A stretch of 64,000 nt of DNA from CAWDBV01 sp963800705. GTDB lineage: Bacteria; Actinomycetota; Thermoleophilia; Solirubrobacterales; 70-9. Both the position numbers and the translations under genes were made by a program. Below, in pieces: positions 20,991-28,902 of the stretch (positions are counted from its first letter, which is position 1; each line of letters begins with the position of its first letter). A model generated the notes under the pieces. The model saw nothing but the letters and a program-made list of their open reading frames with translations, was not told the origin of the DNA and did no database searches. Location of the stretch: NCBI GenBank assembly GCA_963800705.1, contig CAWDBV010000007.1:124001-188000 (forward strand). The letters are read 5' to 3'.

Positions 20991-21636
20991 CCGCCTCCAT
21001 TGCGCGCGGTTCGGGGTCCTCGTCGGTGTCGCCGCCGCCACGGCGCCTGATCAGCAGCCAGGCGACCAGCGCGATGATTCCGGCGATCACGACGTAGTCG
21101 AAGTAGTGGAGCTTGTCGCGCCACTCCTCCCAGTTCTCGCCCACCTGCACGCCGATCACGCCGAGCATCAGCACCCACGGGATGCAGCCGAGGGCGGTGA
21201 GCACGGTGAAGCGCCAGAACGGCATATGTGCGGCGCCGGCGGGGGTCGAGATGAAGGTCCGGACGATCGGCAGCATGCGGGTGAAGAAGACGGTGACGTC
21301 GCCGTAGCGCTCGAACCAGCCTTCGACCCGCTCCATCTGCTTAGGGCTGACGTGGAAGATCTTGTGGCGCTCGAGCAGCTCCATGCGCCCGTAGTAGCCG
21401 ATCCCGTAGCCGGCCCACGAGCCGAAGACGTTGCCGAGCACACCCGCGGCGACGATCCCGAACAGGGTCAGGTCGCCCTCTTCGACCTTGAAGCCGGCGA
21501 ACAGCATCGTCGCCTCGCTGGGCATCGGCACGTTGGCGCTCTCGACCAGCATCAGGAAGAAGATCCCGGCATAGCCGATCTCCCCGATCACGTCGGTGCA
21601 GAACTCGACCAGAGGATCGACGATGAAGTCAGTCAC
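20983..21636 (-). CDS. DedA-family membrane protein
   Basis: 217 aa. Conserved DedA features: ESANVPMPSEATMLFAG, GNVFGSWAGYGIGYYGR, FFTRMLPIVRTFISTPAGAAHMPFWRF, and several membrane helices. Recent work assigns DedA members to undecaprenyl-phosphate or phospholipid translocation, which fits the uppP neighbour, but that role is inferred. The called GTG lies only about 22 nt after the T tract of a strong terminator; an in-frame GTG at codon 16 (before IGEIGYAG) is an alternative. The start is embedded in a 17-bp tandem duplication. Confidence 0.9.
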   Translation of the reverse strand: MTDFIVDPLVEFCTDVIGEIGYAGIFFLMLVESANVPMPSEATMLFAGFKVEEGDLTLFGIVAAGVLGNVFGSWAGYGIGYYGRMELLERHKIFHVSPKQMERVEGWFERYGDVTVFFTRMLPIVRTFISTPAGAAHMPFWRFTVLTALGCIPWVLMLGVIGVQVGENWEEWRDKLHYFDYVVIAGIIALVAWLLIRRRGGGDTDEDPEPRAMEAGG

Positions 21637-21659
21637 GAGGAAAAGTCAGTCACGAGGAA
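21626..21659. repeat. Perfect 17-bp tandem duplication over the DedA start
   Basis: Two identical adjacent 17-bp units (21626-21642 and 21643-21659), each containing GTGACTGACTT on the minus strand. The upstream copy forms a six-codon reading frame that stops at a TGA overlapping the DedA GTG. Confidence 0.85.
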
Positions 21660-21706
21660 AAAAGAGGCGGCGCGAGCCCGGCCTGTGGGACCGGGTCCGC
21701 GCCGCC
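21658..21706 (-). terminator. Rho-independent terminator after small cationic gene A
   Basis: Arms GGCGGCGCG/CGCGCCGCC with an inner CCCGG/CCGGG stem, followed on the minus strand by C and TCTTTTTT. The strongest intrinsic terminator in the window. Confidence 0.85.
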
Positions 21707-21749
21707 ATTGAGCTGGCTACTTCGAAAGTCTCAGCTCAGTCCAGGCGCT

Positions 21750-21977
21750 CTAGCGCCGACGCGCCTTCCTCTTGCACTTCTTCTTCTTCTTCTTGTTCTT
21801 GATCTTGTTGCACTTCTTGACCTTCGCCGCGGTCGTGGTGCCCGGCGTGGTCGGAGTAGTGGGCGTGGTCGGCGAGTACTGGGCGGACCCAGATCCGGCG
21901 CCGATCAAGCCGACGAGCAGGCCGCCAGAGACGGCCGCCACGGCGACACCACGTCCGATGAACTTATGCCAGCTCAT
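21750..21977 (-). CDS. Small secreted cationic protein A (Cys-x11-Cys basic tail)
   Basis: 75 aa, family not recognised. A signal peptide-like start (MSWHKFIGRGVAVAAVSGGLLVGLIG) ends at GSGSAQY, then a Thr/Pro linker (TTPTTPTTPG), then a tail with almost only Lys/Arg: C-NKIKN-KKKKKK-C-KRKARRR, two cysteines 11 residues apart. RBS AAGGGGAA about 6 nt before the ATG, own terminator downstream. It is a clear paralogue of the next gene, sharing GLIGxGSGSAQY and the tail. The secreted PGRP amidase at 34.4-35.6 kb carries the same tail. Possible roles: wall polyanion binding, antimicrobial peptide or sorting signal; none shown. Confidence 0.8.
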   Translation of the reverse strand: MSWHKFIGRGVAVAAVSGGLLVGLIGAGSGSAQYSPTTPTTPTTPGTTTAAKVKKCNKIKNKKKKKKCKRKARRR

Positions 21978-22026
21978 ATGGTGTTTCCCCTTGGTAGTTG
22001 GTCTGCCTATCGGATTAATTGAAGAA

Positions 22027-22049
22027 GGGGAGGCCTGACGGGCCTCCCC
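22027..22049 (-). terminator. Hairpin after small cationic gene B
   Basis: Perfect 9-bp stem GGGGAGGCC/GGCCTCCCC, 5-nt loop, followed on the minus strand by the weak T-rich run TTCTTCAATT. It separates the two small genes. Confidence 0.7.
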
Positions 22050-22168
22050 GTAGATCGGCAGGATAACCCGAATCGGGGTCGGACGGTGGCGTACCCAAAA
22101 CGTGCAGCCCGCCGACGCCGGAAACCGGCCTGCCCTGCTCCGCTTCGATAGCGCTCTAGCGGTTCAGC

Positions 22169-22420
22169 TCAGCGGCGACGCCGCTTGCGCTTGCACTTCT
22201 TGCGCTTCTTGCGGTTCTTGATCTTGTTGCAGCCTCGCCGTACGTTCCTTCTCACGACCGTACCGGGAGTGGTGACCGTGCCGGTTGAACCCGGGAGCGT
22301 GGTGGTCGGCGATGGCGCGTACTGCGCCGAGCCGCTACCGCCCCCGATCAGCCCGATCATCAACCCGGCCGCCACCGCCATCACTGCAAGGGCTCGGCCC
22401 AGGAATTTCGGTCTCTTCAT
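22169..22420 (-). CDS. Small secreted cationic protein B (Cys-x11-Cys basic tail)
   Basis: 83 aa from the ATG before KRPKFLGRA; an upstream in-frame GTG adds 8 residues and is less likely. Signal peptide to GSGSAQY, Ser/Thr/Pro linker, then RRGC-NKIKN-RKKRKK-C-KRKRRRR. Same architecture as protein A, and the tail DNA is also similar, so the pair is a local duplication. GGGG close to the ATG may be the ribosome site. About 110 bp of spacer follows before the terminator, including GCCGG-AAA-CCGGC. Function unknown. Confidence 0.8.
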   Translation of the reverse strand: MKRPKFLGRALAVMAVAAGLMIGLIGGGSGSAQYAPSPTTTLPGSTGTVTTPGTVVRRNVRRGCNKIKNRKKRKKCKRKRRRR

Positions 22421-22498
22421 GGCCCCTGTCCTACCCCCAGGCACGCTCCTCGAAACCGCTTAGGGCGGGAAGGTTCAAAGAGGGTGGCCGAGGACGGG

Positions 22499-22504
22499 TA
22501 GACT
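22499..22504 (+). promoter_or_regulatory. -10 box (TAGACT) for leaderless capD gene
   Basis: TANNNT, 8 nt, then the GTG at 22513. It supports the chosen start and marks the head of the polysaccharide cluster. Confidence 0.5.
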
Positions 22505-22512
22505 CGCCCCGC

Positions 22513-24402
22513 GTGGAGCGCTTCAACCACCCCGTCTACCGGTCGAAGCTGCTGCAGATGCTCGCCGATGCGGTGCTCATCGCGGCGGCCTTCTTCCTCG
22601 CCTTCAAGCTCCGCTTCCTCGACGCCGATCAAGGGATCCCCGAGCGCTACGACGACCTGCTCGCGGCGACGATCGGCTTCGTCATCGTCGGCAAGCTGAT
22701 CGTCTTCGGCGGCTCCGGTCTCTACCAGAAGTGGTGGCGCTACGTGAGCCTTCCCGACTACGTAGCGGTGCTGCGCGCGGCGGCGATCTCGACCGCGATT
22801 CTCGTCGTCACCCTCACCTTCATCAAGCCCTTCGACGATGCCCTGCCGCGCTCGGTCGTCGTCATGGACTTCCTGCTCACTGTCACCTTCATCGGCGGCG
22901 CCCGCCTGCTGGCGCGGCTCGTCGTCGAGCGGCGGGCGCGGCGCGGAATCGAGTCGCGCTCCCACGACGTGATCGTCGTCGGCGCCGGCACCGGCGGGCA
23001 GATGGTGGTCCGCGAGCTGCAACTGAACCCGAACCTCGGCTCGCGGGCGATCGGCTTCGTCGACGACGACGCCCGCAAGCGCGGCATGGGGATGCTCGGG
23101 CTGAAGGTGCTCGGGACGACCGACGAGATCGGCCGCATCCTCGACGAGACCGAGCCCGACGAGGTGATGATCGCGATCCCATCGGCTCCCGGCGTGCTGC
23201 GCGGCCGCGTCGTCACCGCCTGCCGGGAGCGCGACATCGCCGTGCGGACGCTGCCGACCGTGTTCGAGCTGCTCCGCGGCGGCGTCCAGCTCACCCGCCA
23301 GCTGCGCGAGGTCCAGGTCGAGGACGTTCTCGGCCGCGAGCCGGTGCTGATGGAGATCGACCGGGTCGGCGCTTACATGGAGGACAAGCGGGTGCTGGTC
23401 ACCGGGGCTGGAGGGTCGATCGGCTCCGAGCTCGTCCGCCAGATCGCGCGGGTGAGGCCGAAGCTGATGGTGATGCTCGACCACGCCGAGGACAACCTCT
23501 TTCAGATCGACCGCGAGATGACGGATGAGCGCCACTTCACCCAGGTCGAGTCGGTGCTCGCCGACTGCAAGGAGCCCGACCGGATGCTCGAGGTGATGCA
23601 GCGCTACAAGCCCGACGTCGTTTTCCACGCCGCGGCCTACAAGCACGTGCCGCTGATGGAGTCGAACCCGCTCGAGGCGATCCGCAACAACGCGATGGCG
23701 ACGCGGGTCACAGCCGAGACCGCGGCCGCCTCGGGCGCCGAGCGCTTCGTGCTCGTCTCGACCGACAAGGCGGTCAACCCGCGCACCGTGATGGGCGCCT
23801 CGAAGGCGGTCGCCGAGTGGGTCATCGAGGCGGTCGGCCGCCGCTACCCGAACACGCGCTGCCTGACGGTGCGGTTCGGGAACGTGCTCGCCTCCTCGGG
23901 GAGCGTGGTGCCGATCTTCCGCAGCCAGATCGAGCGCGGCGGGCCGGTGACGATCACCGACCCCGAGATGAGCCGCTACTTCATGACGATTCCCGAGGCC
24001 GTGCAGCTCGTGATCCGGGCGGGAGACCTCGGCGCGGGGAACGGGGAGGTGTTCGTGCTCGAGATGGGCGAGCCGGTGAAGATCGTCGATCTCGCCCACA
24101 ACATGATCCGGCTCGCTGGATACGAGCCCGAAACCGACATCGCGATCGAGTTCACCGGCCGCCGGCCGGGCGAGAAGCTGCACGAGGAACTGTTCGGCAC
24201 CGACGAGCGCCCGCAGCCGACCGGTGCCGAGAAGATCGTGCGCGCGGTGCGCAAGGTCCCCCTCGACCCCGAGTGGGTCGAGGGTTGGATGTCGAAGCTC
24301 GAGGAGCTCGTAAAGCAGGGCGACGAGTCCGATATCGCCCAGCAGACCGTCGAGCTGGTCGCCGAGCGCCGGCGGACGACCGCCAACGTCAGTCTCGATT
24401 AG
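22513..24402 (+). CDS. Membrane-bound nucleotide-sugar 4,6-dehydratase (CapD/PglF type)
   Basis: 629 aa. Four N-terminal membrane helices (about 15-35, 52-70, 83-103, 117-135), a first Rossmann domain (VIVVGAGTGGQMV at 154-166) and a catalytic SDR domain (VTGAGGSIGSE, 296-306; HAAAYKHVPLME; DKAVNPRTVMGASKAVAE). As in PglF/WbpM enzymes the usual Tyr of YxxxK is Met (MGASK). The predicted reaction is UDP-GlcNAc to the 4-keto-6-deoxy sugar, the first step to bacillosamine- or fucosamine-type residues. It heads the surface polysaccharide cluster. Confidence 0.93.
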   Translation: MERFNHPVYRSKLLQMLADAVLIAAAFFLAFKLRFLDADQGIPERYDDLLAATIGFVIVGKLIVFGGSGLYQKWWRYVSLPDYVAVLRAAAISTAILVVTLTFIKPFDDALPRSVVVMDFLLTVTFIGGARLLARLVVERRARRGIESRSHDVIVVGAGTGGQMVVRELQLNPNLGSRAIGFVDDDARKRGMGMLGLKVLGTTDEIGRILDETEPDEVMIAIPSAPGVLRGRVVTACRERDIAVRTLPTVFELLRGGVQLTRQLREVQVEDVLGREPVLMEIDRVGAYMEDKRVLVTGAGGSIGSELVRQIARVRPKLMVMLDHAEDNLFQIDREMTDERHFTQVESVLADCKEPDRMLEVMQRYKPDVVFHAAAYKHVPLMESNPLEAIRNNAMATRVTAETAAASGAERFVLVSTDKAVNPRTVMGASKAVAEWVIEAVGRRYPNTRCLTVRFGNVLASSGSVVPIFRSQIERGGPVTITDPEMSRYFMTIPEAVQLVIRAGDLGAGNGEVFVLEMGEPVKIVDLAHNMIRLAGYEPETDIAIEFTGRRPGEKLHEELFGTDERPQPTGAEKIVRAVRKVPLDPEWVEGWMSKLEELVKQGDESDIAQQTVELVAERRRTTANVSLD

Positions 24403-24438
24403 AAGTTCATCTAGCATCCCGCGCCGCACCCCCCGCGT

Positions 24439-25245
24439 ATGGACTTGATTGAGCAGATCGGCGCAGTCGTGGGCCTGGCCTCGTTCATTGGCCTGGCGAT
24501 CCTCGCGTTCCTGTACTTCGCGCAGGCGCGGCACGTCCGCGACCTGCAGGAGAAGGCGACCTTTGTGCCCGAGGAGCTCGACTTGCAGTCGTCCGCCGCC
24601 CAGCGCGAGGCGCCACCCGCAGGGGACGACGAGACCGCGGAGACCGCGATCGCCGCGCCGGCCGGTCAGCCAGACGACATTCAGGCCGCCCGCCAGGTCG
24701 AAGCCGCGCGCGCCGCGGCCCAGCGCCGCCAGCGCTTCGAGCAGCGCCGCCGCCCCGGAATGGGCGGCGGCCGGCCCTCTGCGGCCGGCGGACGCAGGCC
24801 CGAGCTGCGCTCGGTGCTCGTGATCGGCGCTGGCGTCGCGGTCCTGCTCGCCGGCGTGGCGTTCGGCGCCACCCGCCTGCTCGGGGGCGACGATGAGAGT
24901 GCCAGCGGTGGCAGCGGCCAGGCGACGGCGCCGGTGGGAGAGAACACCGGTCCGCCGACCGAGGTCGCGGTCCTCAACGGCACCCCGGTGCCCGGTCTGG
25001 CGGCGAAGATCGGCGAGGACGTACGCGCCGGGGGCTTCAAGATCGGAGCAGTGACGAACACCGAGACCCCGTTCGACGTCACCACGGTGATGTTCGATCC
25101 CTCGCAGCAGGGTGAGGCCGACGGCCGAGAGGTCGCATCGGCGCTAGAGGTCTCGCAGGTCGATCCGATGAGCAGCGACATCAAGAGGCTTGCGGACGGG
25201 GCACCGGTCGCGGTGATCGTCGGCGAAGACCGCGCCGGTACCTAA
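24439..25245 (+). CDS. Two-pass membrane protein with LytR C-terminal domain
   Basis: 268 aa. Membrane helix at about 8-27, a cytosolic Gln/Arg-rich segment (QRRQRFEQRRRPG), second helix (about 125-147), then an outer LytR_C domain (about 172-262: VAVLNGTPVPGLAAKIGEDVRAGGF). LytR_C domains accompany the LytR-CpsA-Psr ligases that attach polymers to peptidoglycan, but the catalytic LCP domain is absent here. Its place in the cluster suggests a helper for anchoring the polymer. The stop overlaps the next start by one base. Confidence 0.85.
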   Translation: MDLIEQIGAVVGLASFIGLAILAFLYFAQARHVRDLQEKATFVPEELDLQSSAAQREAPPAGDDETAETAIAAPAGQPDDIQAARQVEAARAAAQRRQRFEQRRRPGMGGGRPSAAGGRRPELRSVLVIGAGVAVLLAGVAFGATRLLGGDDESASGGSGQATAPVGENTGPPTEVAVLNGTPVPGLAAKIGEDVRAGGFKIGAVTNTETPFDVTTVMFDPSQQGEADGREVASALEVSQVDPMSSDIKRLADGAPVAVIVGEDRAGT

Positions 25246-25694
25246 TGCCTCAGCCCGGGCGCGTAGCGGGGCCGCTGATCGTGGCGGCACTCGTACTGGC
25301 GAGCCTGGCGGCGCTGGTGATCACGCAGAGAAGCCGGCGCAGCGGGCTCGTCCTCGACAGCGTCTCGGTTTCGCCGAGCTTCAGCCCGGACGGAGACGGC
25401 GTCGATGACCAGGCAGAGTTCGAGTTCCGGATCAAGGGCCCCGACGACATCGACCTGCTGATCGTCAACTCGGAGGGCAAGCGGATCCGCGAGGTCGCCG
25501 ACGGGCAGACGCTCGAAGACCAGGAGATCACCACCTTCGAGTGGGATGGCCTCACCGACCGCCGGGTACTCGCGCCGCCGGGCCCATACCGGATCCGCGT
25601 CAAGGTGCTCGGCCGCGACCGCACGATCACCCCGGGGGAGAAGATCGTCCTGCTGGCGCCCGGGGAGCTGCCGCCCGAGGAGACTGAAGGGTGA
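25245..25694 (+). CDS. Membrane-anchored FlgD-like Ig-fold protein
   Basis: 149 aa. N-terminal membrane helix (about 7-27), then one Ig-like domain with the FlgD-Ig signature: SPSFSPDGDGVDDQAEFEFRI, FEWDGLTDRRVLAPPGPYRIRV. Such domains usually sit in flagellar hook caps or at the end of large secreted proteins; here a single copy stands alone between LytR_C and O-antigen ligase genes. A structural or scaffolding role at the export site is plausible. ATG overlaps the preceding TAA; its TGA overlaps the next GTG. Confidence 0.83.
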   Translation: MPQPGRVAGPLIVAALVLASLAALVITQRSRRSGLVLDSVSVSPSFSPDGDGVDDQAEFEFRIKGPDDIDLLIVNSEGKRIREVADGQTLEDQEITTFEWDGLTDRRVLAPPGPYRIRVKVLGRDRTITPGEKIVLLAPGELPPEETEG

Positions 25695-27349
25695 GCGAGG
25701 TCCTACAGGTGCTGGGAGGGATCGGCGCCGCGGCCGCCTCCGCAGCGGCGATCCTGAGCGCCGACCGCCGCACCCGCGCTTTGGCGATGCTCGCCGCGCT
25801 CGCGCTCGCGGGCGCGCTGGTCGCCGGCGAGGCCTGGGACGGCCAGCTGCGCGAGCTTCGCGACAACCCCAGACAGCTCGCCGCGCTGATCGTGGTCGGG
25901 GCGATCGGCCTCGGCGCGCTCGCCGCGCTGTTCAACAGCTTTCCGATCGCGCTGCCGCTGGCGCTGATCGCGGCGTTGCCGTTCCGGATCCCGATCGACG
26001 CCGGGGGCGAGAGCTCGAACCTGCTGGTGCCGCTCTACCTGGTGATCGCGGCGGGTGTCGCGCTCGAGCTGCGGGCCGCGCGGCGTCCCGGCGGCGATCC
26101 GGGCCGCGGAGCCCCGAGCGGCGCCGCCAGGTGGCTGGCGCTGGCGCTCGCCGTCTCGCTCGTGCTCTACGCCGTGCAGACCGCCTATTCGAGCGACGTC
26201 TCGCGCGCCGTGCAGAACCTCGCCTTCTTCCTGGTTCCGTTCGCGGTCATGTTCGTGCTCTTGCGCGAGGCGGACTGGACGCCGCGGCTCTTGCGCGGGG
26301 CGCTGATCTTGGTCGCCGTCGAGGCGCTCGTCTTTGCGGCGATCGGGATCGTCCAGCACGAGACCCACGAGATCCTCTGGAACTCGAAGCTGATGCGCTC
26401 CAACGACTTCGACCTCTACTTCCGGGTCAACTCGCTGTTCTGGGACTCGAACATCTACGGCCGCTACCTCGGGCTCGCGATCGTGCTCGGCGCAGCGGTG
26501 CTGGTCTGGGTCCGCGACCGCCGCACGCTGGCGCTCGGGGCGCTCGGCCTCGCGATCGTGTTCGGTGGCCTCGCGTTCAGCTTCTCGCAGACGAGCTTCC
26601 TCGCCCTGCTCGCCGGGCTCGGGGTGCTGAGCGCGCTGCGCTGGAGCTGGCGGCGGACCCTGGCGGCCGGGGTCGGCCTTGCGATCGCGGGGGCGGCGTT
26701 GTTCAGCTTCACCGACGTCCTGACAATCGACTCGCAGAGCGGCGGCAAGCTCGAGCAGACGACGAGCGGGCGATCGCGGCTCGCGAGCGGCGGCCTCGAC
26801 CTGGTCAAGGATCGGCCCGTCCAGGGCCACGGCTCGGGATCGTTCGGGGTCGAGTTCAAGGAGCGCAACCCGGTTCCATCCGGCGAAGCCGTCAACTCGC
26901 ACACCGAGCCGATCACGATCGGAGCCGAGCAGGGCGCGCTCGGCCTGATCGCCTACGCGGCGCTGCTGCTCGCCGCACTGGCGCTGCTCTATCGCATGGC
27001 CGCGCCGGTTTCGCCGGGAATCGGAGGAAGGTTTCCCGCGATTCCGGGCATCGGCGCCGACGAGCGGCCGCGGGTGGAGGCGATCGCGGTGATCGCGATT
27101 GCGTCCGGGTTCGCCGGCCTGCTGCTCCACACGATGGGTTACGCGGGCTTCCTCGCCGACCCGCTCACCTGGACTCTGCTCGCGGTTGCGACCGTGCTCT
27201 CGGTACCGCGGCCGAGCGGGCCCGGGCCCGATCCCGGGCCGGGCGCGGTCGTGCCGAGCCACGCGCCGCCGCCATCGCCGGCCCCGCCGACGCCTCCTCG
27301 CGTTCCTCCTCCTCCGGCCGCGCCGCCGCCGTCGACCACACCGAGTTAG
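25691..27349 (+). CDS. O-antigen ligase / Wzy-like polymerase
   Basis: 552 aa, about twelve membrane helices with one large outer loop. The diagnostic region is the long loop with SGRSRLASGGLDLVKDRPVQGHGSGSF...AVNSHTEPITIGAEQGALGLI, where the His and the E-GALGL segment match the Wzy_C family. It ends in a Pro-rich tail. It should polymerise lipid-linked repeat units or transfer the finished glycan. GTG start inside the preceding stop (GTGA). Confidence 0.88.
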   Translation: MSEVLQVLGGIGAAAASAAAILSADRRTRALAMLAALALAGALVAGEAWDGQLRELRDNPRQLAALIVVGAIGLGALAALFNSFPIALPLALIAALPFRIPIDAGGESSNLLVPLYLVIAAGVALELRAARRPGGDPGRGAPSGAARWLALALAVSLVLYAVQTAYSSDVSRAVQNLAFFLVPFAVMFVLLREADWTPRLLRGALILVAVEALVFAAIGIVQHETHEILWNSKLMRSNDFDLYFRVNSLFWDSNIYGRYLGLAIVLGAAVLVWVRDRRTLALGALGLAIVFGGLAFSFSQTSFLALLAGLGVLSALRWSWRRTLAAGVGLAIAGAALFSFTDVLTIDSQSGGKLEQTTSGRSRLASGGLDLVKDRPVQGHGSGSFGVEFKERNPVPSGEAVNSHTEPITIGAEQGALGLIAYAALLLAALALLYRMAAPVSPGIGGRFPAIPGIGADERPRVEAIAVIAIASGFAGLLLHTMGYAGFLADPLTWTLLAVATVLSVPRPSGPGPDPGPGAVVPSHAPPPSPAPPTPPRVPPPPAAPPPSTTPS

Positions 27350-27356
27350 CCGCGCC

Positions 27357-28898
27357 GTGAGCGGGTACCTGCGGCGCCTGGCGACGACCGGCGCGGCCTA
27401 CACGGCCTCGAGCGTCCTCTCGAAGCTGTTCGCGGTCGCGCTGCTGCCGCTCTACACGCGCCACCTCTCCCCCACCGATTACGGCGCCGCGGAGGTCTTG
27501 ACCGTGGCGGCGATCGCGATCGCGATCATGATCCGGCTCGGGCTGATCGAGGCGCTGATGCGCTTCTACTACAAGGCCGGCGAGGATCCCGAGCGGGTCG
27601 TCCGCACCGCATTCGCCGCGATGCTGATCGCGGCCGTGGCGGGAGTCGCGGTCGCGATGCCGTTCGCGGATCAGATCTCCGAGCTGCTGCTCGACCGCTC
27701 GGAGCCGGGGCTGACCCGGATCGCGATCGGTGGGATCGGCGTTTTCATCCTCTACGACCTGATGCTGACCCTGTTCCGACTCGACGAGCGGGCGCGGGCG
27801 TACTTCGCGTTCACGATCGCAAACGTCCTGCTCACGATCCCGGTCACGGTCTGGCTCGTCGTCGTCCGTGACGAAGGTGCCCGGGGTCTGCTGATCGGGC
27901 AGTTCGGCGTCGGGGCGGTGATCCTCTGCGCCCTAATCGTCGTCCAGCGCCGCCGGCTCGGCCTCGTCCCCGAGCGCACCCTGCTGCGGAGGCTGGTGCG
28001 GTTCGGGCTGCCGACGATGCCCGCCGAGCTCTCGCTCTACTCGCTGAGCTTCATTGACCGGATCCTGATCGTGCACCTGGTCGGGCTCGCCGAGGCCGGC
28101 CTCTACTCGCTGGCGGTCAAGTTTGCGCAAGCGGTGCAGGTGCTGGTGCGCGGCTTCCAGCTCGCCTGGCCTCCGCTCGCCTACTCGATCACCGACGACG
28201 ACGAGGCCCGGCGCGCCTACGCGGTGATCGTGACCTGGTTCGTCGCCGCCTCGAGCTTCGTGGTCGTCGGCATGTGGCTGTTCGCCCGCTGGATCGTCCG
28301 CCTGCTCGCCGCGCCCGAGTTCTTCGACTCCTACGAGGCGGTCGGTCTGGTCTCGACCGGGGTGATGCTCTACGCGCTCTATTTCGTGCTCATCGTCGTC
28401 ATCGGGCGCACCGGGCGCACCGAGCTCAGCCTCCCGGCGACGATCGCCGGCGCGATCGTCAACATCGCGCTCAACCTGGTGCTGGTGCCCCCGCTGGGGA
28501 TCGTCGGAGCCGGCCTCGCGCTCGTCGCCTCCTACGTCGTCGTGCTCGCGGTCATGTACGCGTTCGCCCAGCGCCACTTCCCGGTCCCGTTCGAGTGGAG
28601 GCGGCTCGCGCAGGTGGCGGCGATCGCGATCGCGCTCACCGCGGCGGGGGAGCTGCTGCTGCCCACCGAGGGTGCAGTCGGACTCGCCGCCCGCGCCGCG
28701 GTCTGGATCGCGTTCCCGCTGCTGCTCTGGGCGACGCGCTTCCCGCACCCCGACGAGCGGCGGGCGATCGCCGCGACTCTGCGGCCGGGCGGAATCGCGG
28801 CGCTGTTCCGCGACCTGCGCTCCGCGCCTCAGCCCGCGTCGGCGGGCGCGGTCCCCGAGGCGGTCGAGGTCGAGCTGCGGGACGAAGACCGGTTGTAG
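27357..28898 (+). CDS. Polysaccharide flippase (Wzx/MATE-like)
   Basis: 513 aa, about 14 membrane helices, polysaccharide biosynthesis family: TTGAAYTASSVLSKLFAVALLPLYTRHLSPTDYGAAE at the start, LRRLVRFGLPTMPAELSLYSLSFIDRILI mid-protein. Moves lipid-linked units across the membrane. The GTG start 7 nt after the ligase stop was chosen because it gives the usual SGYLRRLATTG opening. It ends 4 bp from the convergent glycosyltransferase. Confidence 0.92.
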   Translation: MSGYLRRLATTGAAYTASSVLSKLFAVALLPLYTRHLSPTDYGAAEVLTVAAIAIAIMIRLGLIEALMRFYYKAGEDPERVVRTAFAAMLIAAVAGVAVAMPFADQISELLLDRSEPGLTRIAIGGIGVFILYDLMLTLFRLDERARAYFAFTIANVLLTIPVTVWLVVVRDEGARGLLIGQFGVGAVILCALIVVQRRRLGLVPERTLLRRLVRFGLPTMPAELSLYSLSFIDRILIVHLVGLAEAGLYSLAVKFAQAVQVLVRGFQLAWPPLAYSITDDDEARRAYAVIVTWFVAASSFVVVGMWLFARWIVRLLAAPEFFDSYEAVGLVSTGVMLYALYFVLIVVIGRTGRTELSLPATIAGAIVNIALNLVLVPPLGIVGAGLALVASYVVVLAVMYAFAQRHFPVPFEWRRLAQVAAIAIALTAAGELLLPTEGAVGLAARAAVWIAFPLLLWATRFPHPDERRAIAATLRPGGIAALFRDLRSAPQPASAGAVPEAVEVELRDEDRL

Positions 28899-28902
28899 GA
28901 CA

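Noticed and set aside
22417..24534. 705-codon open frame antisense to the CapD-type gene
   Set aside because: No recognisable domains; His/Asp/Arg-rich shadow composition.
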